Positions 6,890 through 8,437 of a DNA stretch of 8,437 bases are shown here, piece by piece. Within the stretch, counting starts at the first letter, position 1, and each line of letters starts with the position of its first letter. The position numbers and the translations under genes were made by a program. The notes beneath the pieces were generated by a model. It had not been told where the DNA came from. It was given only the letters and a program-made list of their open reading frames with translations, and did no database searches. Location: positions 1-8,437 of the forward strand of contig JAAYAS010000045.1 of the NCBI GenBank assembly GCA_012719255.1, given 5' to 3'. The stretch is from Microbacteriaceae bacterium. Its GTDB lineage: Bacteria; Actinomycetota; Actinomycetes; Actinomycetales; Microbacteriaceae.

Positions 6890-6924
6890 GCCGGACGCTC
6901 GACGGGGGCCGGACGCTCGACGGG
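6889..6924. repeat. Exact 18-bp tandem duplication on the E2 stop codon
   Basis: The unit GGCCGGACGCTCGACGGG occurs twice back to back, 6889-6906 and 6907-6924, with no mismatch; the first copy begins with the last G of the E2 stop codon. No open frame depends on it. It looks like a recent slippage duplication, or a paired protein-binding site. Confidence 0.9.
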
Positions 6925-6929
6925 TCGCG

Positions 6930-6947
6930 GAGTCTCCGCGGAGAGTC
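6930..6947. promoter_or_regulatory. Palindrome between E2 and the YcaQ-like gene
   Basis: The 12-bp core TCTCCGCGGAGA (6933-6944) is a perfect palindrome and extends to 18 bp with one mismatched pair. It also overlaps a second inverted repeat, CGCGGAG-T-CTCCGCG (6926-6940). It could be an operator 72 bp upstream of the next start codon, or a weak terminator of the operon; there is no T-run. The function is not known. Confidence 0.4.
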
Positions 6948-7006
6948 GGCGGCTCCGAGCGGTGGACTCGCAGGAAGTCGGCGGCTGCGGGCGGCGCTGC
7001 CGGTGC

Positions 7007-7012
7007 GACACT
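7007..7012 (+). promoter_or_regulatory. Possible -10 element GACACT for the YcaQ-like gene (leaderless)
   Basis: GACACT is followed by 6 nt and then the ATG at 7019, which has no Shine-Dalgarno. It keeps the A2 and T6 positions of TANNNT. The spacing equals that of the aminotransferase and of the minus-strand membrane protein. No -35 box is seen. Confidence 0.45.
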
Positions 7013-7018
7013 CGTGCC

Positions 7019-8164
7019 ATGACGACGCTCACCGCCGACGAGGTGCGCCGCATCGCCGCATCCGCCCCCTTCGCCGCCGCGCCCGCCGCCGACGCCGGCG
7101 CCGTGCTCCGGGAGCTCGGCGCGCTGCAGCTCGACCCGATGTCGCGCGTCGAGCGCGCCCACCGGCTCACCGCCCTCGCCCGCATGCGGGCGCCCCGCTC
7201 GGGCCGGATCGGCGCGCCGGCCGAGGTCGATGCGGCGCTCTGGGGCCCCGGCGAGGCGTCGGTGTTCGAGGGCGTGCACCACGCGCTGTGCGTGCTGCCG
7301 GTCGAGTCGTGGCCGCTGCAGCGCGAGCGGCACGAGGCGTGGGCGCGCCGCCTCGACGATGACGACGACCTCCTCGCCGAGTGGCGCCGCGTCGAGCGGC
7401 TCGTCGGCGAGAGCCCCGCCGGTCTCGTGCTCGGCGATCTCGAGCTCGCCGAGGCCCGCACCACCGGATGGGACTACTCGAGCACGAAGCAGGTCGTCGA
7501 GCTCGCGGTCGGCGCCGGGCGCCTCGTCGTGACCGAGCGGCGCGCGGGGCAGCGCATCCTCGACCTGCCCGAGCGCCGCATCCCGCCCGCCCTGCGCGAG
7601 GCCCGGCTCGACGCCGACGAGATCGCGGATGCGCGGATCGCGCGCGCCGTGCGGGTGCTCGGCATCGGCACGACCGCCGAGCTCGCCCGGCACGCCCGGC
7701 TCGACGCGGCGCGGGCCGAGGCCGCGCTCGAGCGGCTCGCCGCGGCGGGCGAGGCGGTGCCGGTGACCGGCGACGCGCCCGCGCAGTGGGCCTCGGCCGC
7801 GGCGCTCGCGGCATCGGGGGAGCGGGCGCCGTCGGCGGTGCGCTGGCTCGGTCCGTTCGACAACCTGATGTGGGACCGCGAGCGGATCGCGCGGATCTTC
7901 GGCCTCGACTACCGGCTCGAGGCGTACGTGCCGAAGGCGAAGCGGGTGCACGGGCCGTACGCGCTCGTCGCCCTCGCGGGCGACCGGATGGTCGGGCGCA
8001 TCGACCTGCGCGCCGATCGCCGCGCCGGGGCGCTCCACGTCGAGGGGTTCGTGCCGCAGCCGGGGCGCCCGCCCCTCGCCCGGCTGCGGGCGGCGCTGCC
8101 CGGCTTCGCGCGCTCGCTCGGCCTCGCCGAGGTGCGCGGGCTCGAGCGCGTCGGCGCGGCGTAG
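7019..8164 (+). CDS. Winged-helix DNA-binding protein of the YcaQ/AlkX (HTH_42, PF06224) family, possible DNA glycosylase
   Basis: A 381-residue protein of normal family length. The N-terminal ADEVRRIAASA and LGALQLDPMSRVERAH, the LWGPGEASVFEG segment followed by LPVESWPLQRER, and the C-terminal LGPFDNLMWDRERIARIFGLDYRLEAYVPKAKR, GPYALVALAGDRMVGRIDL are the recognisable blocks of this family, built of tandem winged-helix domains. Family knowledge: Streptomyces AlkZ and E. coli YcaQ (AlkX) are glycosylases that unhook alkylated bases or interstrand crosslinks using a QxQ or QxD motif. Here Q37-L-D39 fits the QxD type, so catalysis is plausible but unproven. The ATG at 7019 is preferred over an upstream GTG at 6962, because the extra residues look non-coding (Cys/Arg-rich) and a -10 lies 6 nt before the ATG. 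No operon partner is apparent. Confidence 0.88.
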   Translation: MTTLTADEVRRIAASAPFAAAPAADAGAVLRELGALQLDPMSRVERAHRLTALARMRAPRSGRIGAPAEVDAALWGPGEASVFEGVHHALCVLPVESWPLQRERHEAWARRLDDDDDLLAEWRRVERLVGESPAGLVLGDLELAEARTTGWDYSSTKQVVELAVGAGRLVVTERRAGQRILDLPERRIPPALREARLDADEIADARIARAVRVLGIGTTAELARHARLDAARAEAALERLAAAGEAVPVTGDAPAQWASAAALAASGERAPSAVRWLGPFDNLMWDRERIARIFGLDYRLEAYVPKAKRVHGPYALVALAGDRMVGRIDLRADRRAGALHVEGFVPQPGRPPLARLRAALPGFARSLGLAEVRGLERVGAA

Positions 8165-8189
8165 AGCGGTCGGCGTAGGACGGTCGGCG
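8162..8189. repeat. Imperfect 14-bp tandem repeat on the YcaQ-like gene's stop codon
   Basis: TAGAGCGGTCGGCG (8162-8175) is followed directly by TAGGACGGTCGGCG (8176-8189), with 12 of 14 positions identical. The first unit starts with the stop codon itself. This parallels the 18-bp duplication at the E2 stop. Confidence 0.8.
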
Positions 8190-8217
8190 CCGGGCGGGGA
8201 CGGAGGGCGCGGCGCTC

Positions 8218-8241
8218 GCGATCCGGTCCCGCCGGGGTCGC
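8218..8241 (+). terminator. Possible weak terminator hairpin after the YcaQ-like gene
   Basis: GCGATCC pairs with GGGTCGC allowing one G-T pair, and two more G-C pairs follow past a one-base bulge, leaving a 5-nt loop TCCCG. No T-run follows. The 8190-8280 stretch is otherwise featureless GC-rich DNA. Confidence 0.3.
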
Positions 8242-8288
8242 TGCTCTCCCAGGGGGTGGGCGGACGGCGCTGGACGGAGCGGCCCCGA

Positions 8289-8320
8289 TTGACAGAGCTT
8301 GTTGATAGGCATTATCGTTA
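8289..8320 (+). promoter_or_regulatory. AT-rich promoter with TTGACA -35 and possible Fur-family (Zur-like) operator
   Basis: TTGACA at 8289-8294 is a perfect -35; TATCGT at 8313-8318 fits TANNNT with an 18-bp spacer (CATTAT at 8310 is a less well-spaced alternative). Between and across these lies a dyad GATA-GGCAT-TATC (8304-8316) that resembles one half-preserved Fur/Zur box of the type TGATAAT-N-ATTATCA. The local base composition contrasts sharply with the surrounding DNA. Regulation by a zinc or other metal repressor is inference. Confidence 0.5.
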
Positions 8321-8389
8321 GCAGCTGTCCCCGACTGCGCTTCGCCGGTGGCGCATCCTCCTCGCGCCGGCCAGACAAGGATGAACTCC

Positions 8390-8437
8390 ATGCGACTGCG
8401 TGCACGCGCACTCACCATCGCCGCCGGCCTCGGTGCC
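8390..8437 (+). CDS. N-terminus of an exported protein, possibly an ABC-transporter substrate-binding lipoprotein (3' partial)
   Basis: Only 16 codons are in the window: Met, then Arg/Leu/Arg/Ala/Arg, then a hydrophobic Ala/Leu/Ile/Gly stretch. This is the n-region and start of the h-region of a signal peptide; any lipobox cysteine would lie beyond the edge. AAGGA at 8377-8381 sits 8 nt before the ATG at 8390; an in-frame ATG at 8381 is too close to that site. The 225-bp upstream region holds the AT-rich promoter with the possible metal-repressor dyad, so a metal-uptake substrate-binding protein would fit. That identity is a guess from context; export is better supported. Confidence 0.6.
   Translation, partial: MRLRARALTIAAGLGA

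Noticed and set aside
6962..7018. GTG start for the YcaQ-like protein
   Set aside because: It adds 19 Cys/Arg-rich residues with no Shine-Dalgarno, and the -10 element lies inside this stretch.
4346..8038. Very long open frame (1230 codons) on the minus strand opposite the dehydrogenase operon and the YcaQ-like gene
   Set aside because: It is the antisense shadow of GC-rich codon bias: Arg/Gly/Ala/His-rich, no recognisable domain, and it lies opposite four well-recognised genes.
8342..8356. Small hairpin CGCC-GGT-GGCG in the last leader region as a riboswitch or attenuator
   Set aside because: A 4-bp stem is expected by chance in such GC-rich DNA and no riboswitch core is recognisable.

Overview
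The window looks like chromosomal DNA of a high-GC Gram-positive actinobacterium, most likely a Microbacteriaceae-type organism. Third codon positions are almost all G or C, coding density is high, -10 elements follow the actinobacterial TANNNT pattern, and several genes appear to lack a 5' leader. The protein families (four-helix 'holin IV' membrane protein, HisC2/Pat aminotransferase, heterodimeric E1 plus E2 of a branched-chain 2-oxo acid dehydrogenase, YcaQ-like winged-helix protein) fit that group. The genus is inference. No transposase, integrase, CRISPR array, tRNA or rRNA is visible, and the region reads as ordinary core or near-core chromosome.

Layout: (1) bases 1-1473, plus strand, the 3' part of a gene for a putative alpha/beta hydrolase with a hydrophobic N-terminal part and a long proline-rich tail, open at the left edge. 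(2) 1500-1904, minus strand and convergent with the first gene, a small four-helix membrane protein (PF04020 type). (3) 2021-3124, plus strand and divergent from it, a HisC2/Pat-type PLP aminotransferase, closed by a perfect 16-bp hairpin. (4) 3306-6889, a three-gene operon for E1-alpha, E1-beta and E2 of a 2-oxo acid dehydrogenase, coupled by an ATGA overlap and then by a stop codon that overlaps the next Shine-Dalgarno. (5) 7019-8164, a winged-helix protein of the YcaQ/AlkX family. (6) 8390 to the right edge, the signal-peptide start of an exported protein, preceded by an AT-rich promoter with a possible metalloregulator dyad.

How the genes work together: E1-alpha/beta decarboxylates a 2-oxo acid on thiamine diphosphate, and E2 passes the acyl group through its lipoyl arm to CoA. 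Sequence detail favours branched-chain 2-oxo acids over pyruvate, which would supply primers for iso/anteiso fatty acids. E3 (dihydrolipoamide dehydrogenase) is not in the window and must come from elsewhere. The aminotransferase next door also handles 2-oxo acids, but it has its own promoter and terminator, so it is a neighbour rather than an operon member.

I found no convincing new multi-gene system. The points most worth a second look are the set of three -10/ATG arrangements with an identical 6-nt gap, the AT-rich promoter at 8289-8320, tandem duplications sitting on two stop codons, and the QxD motif in the YcaQ-like protein.
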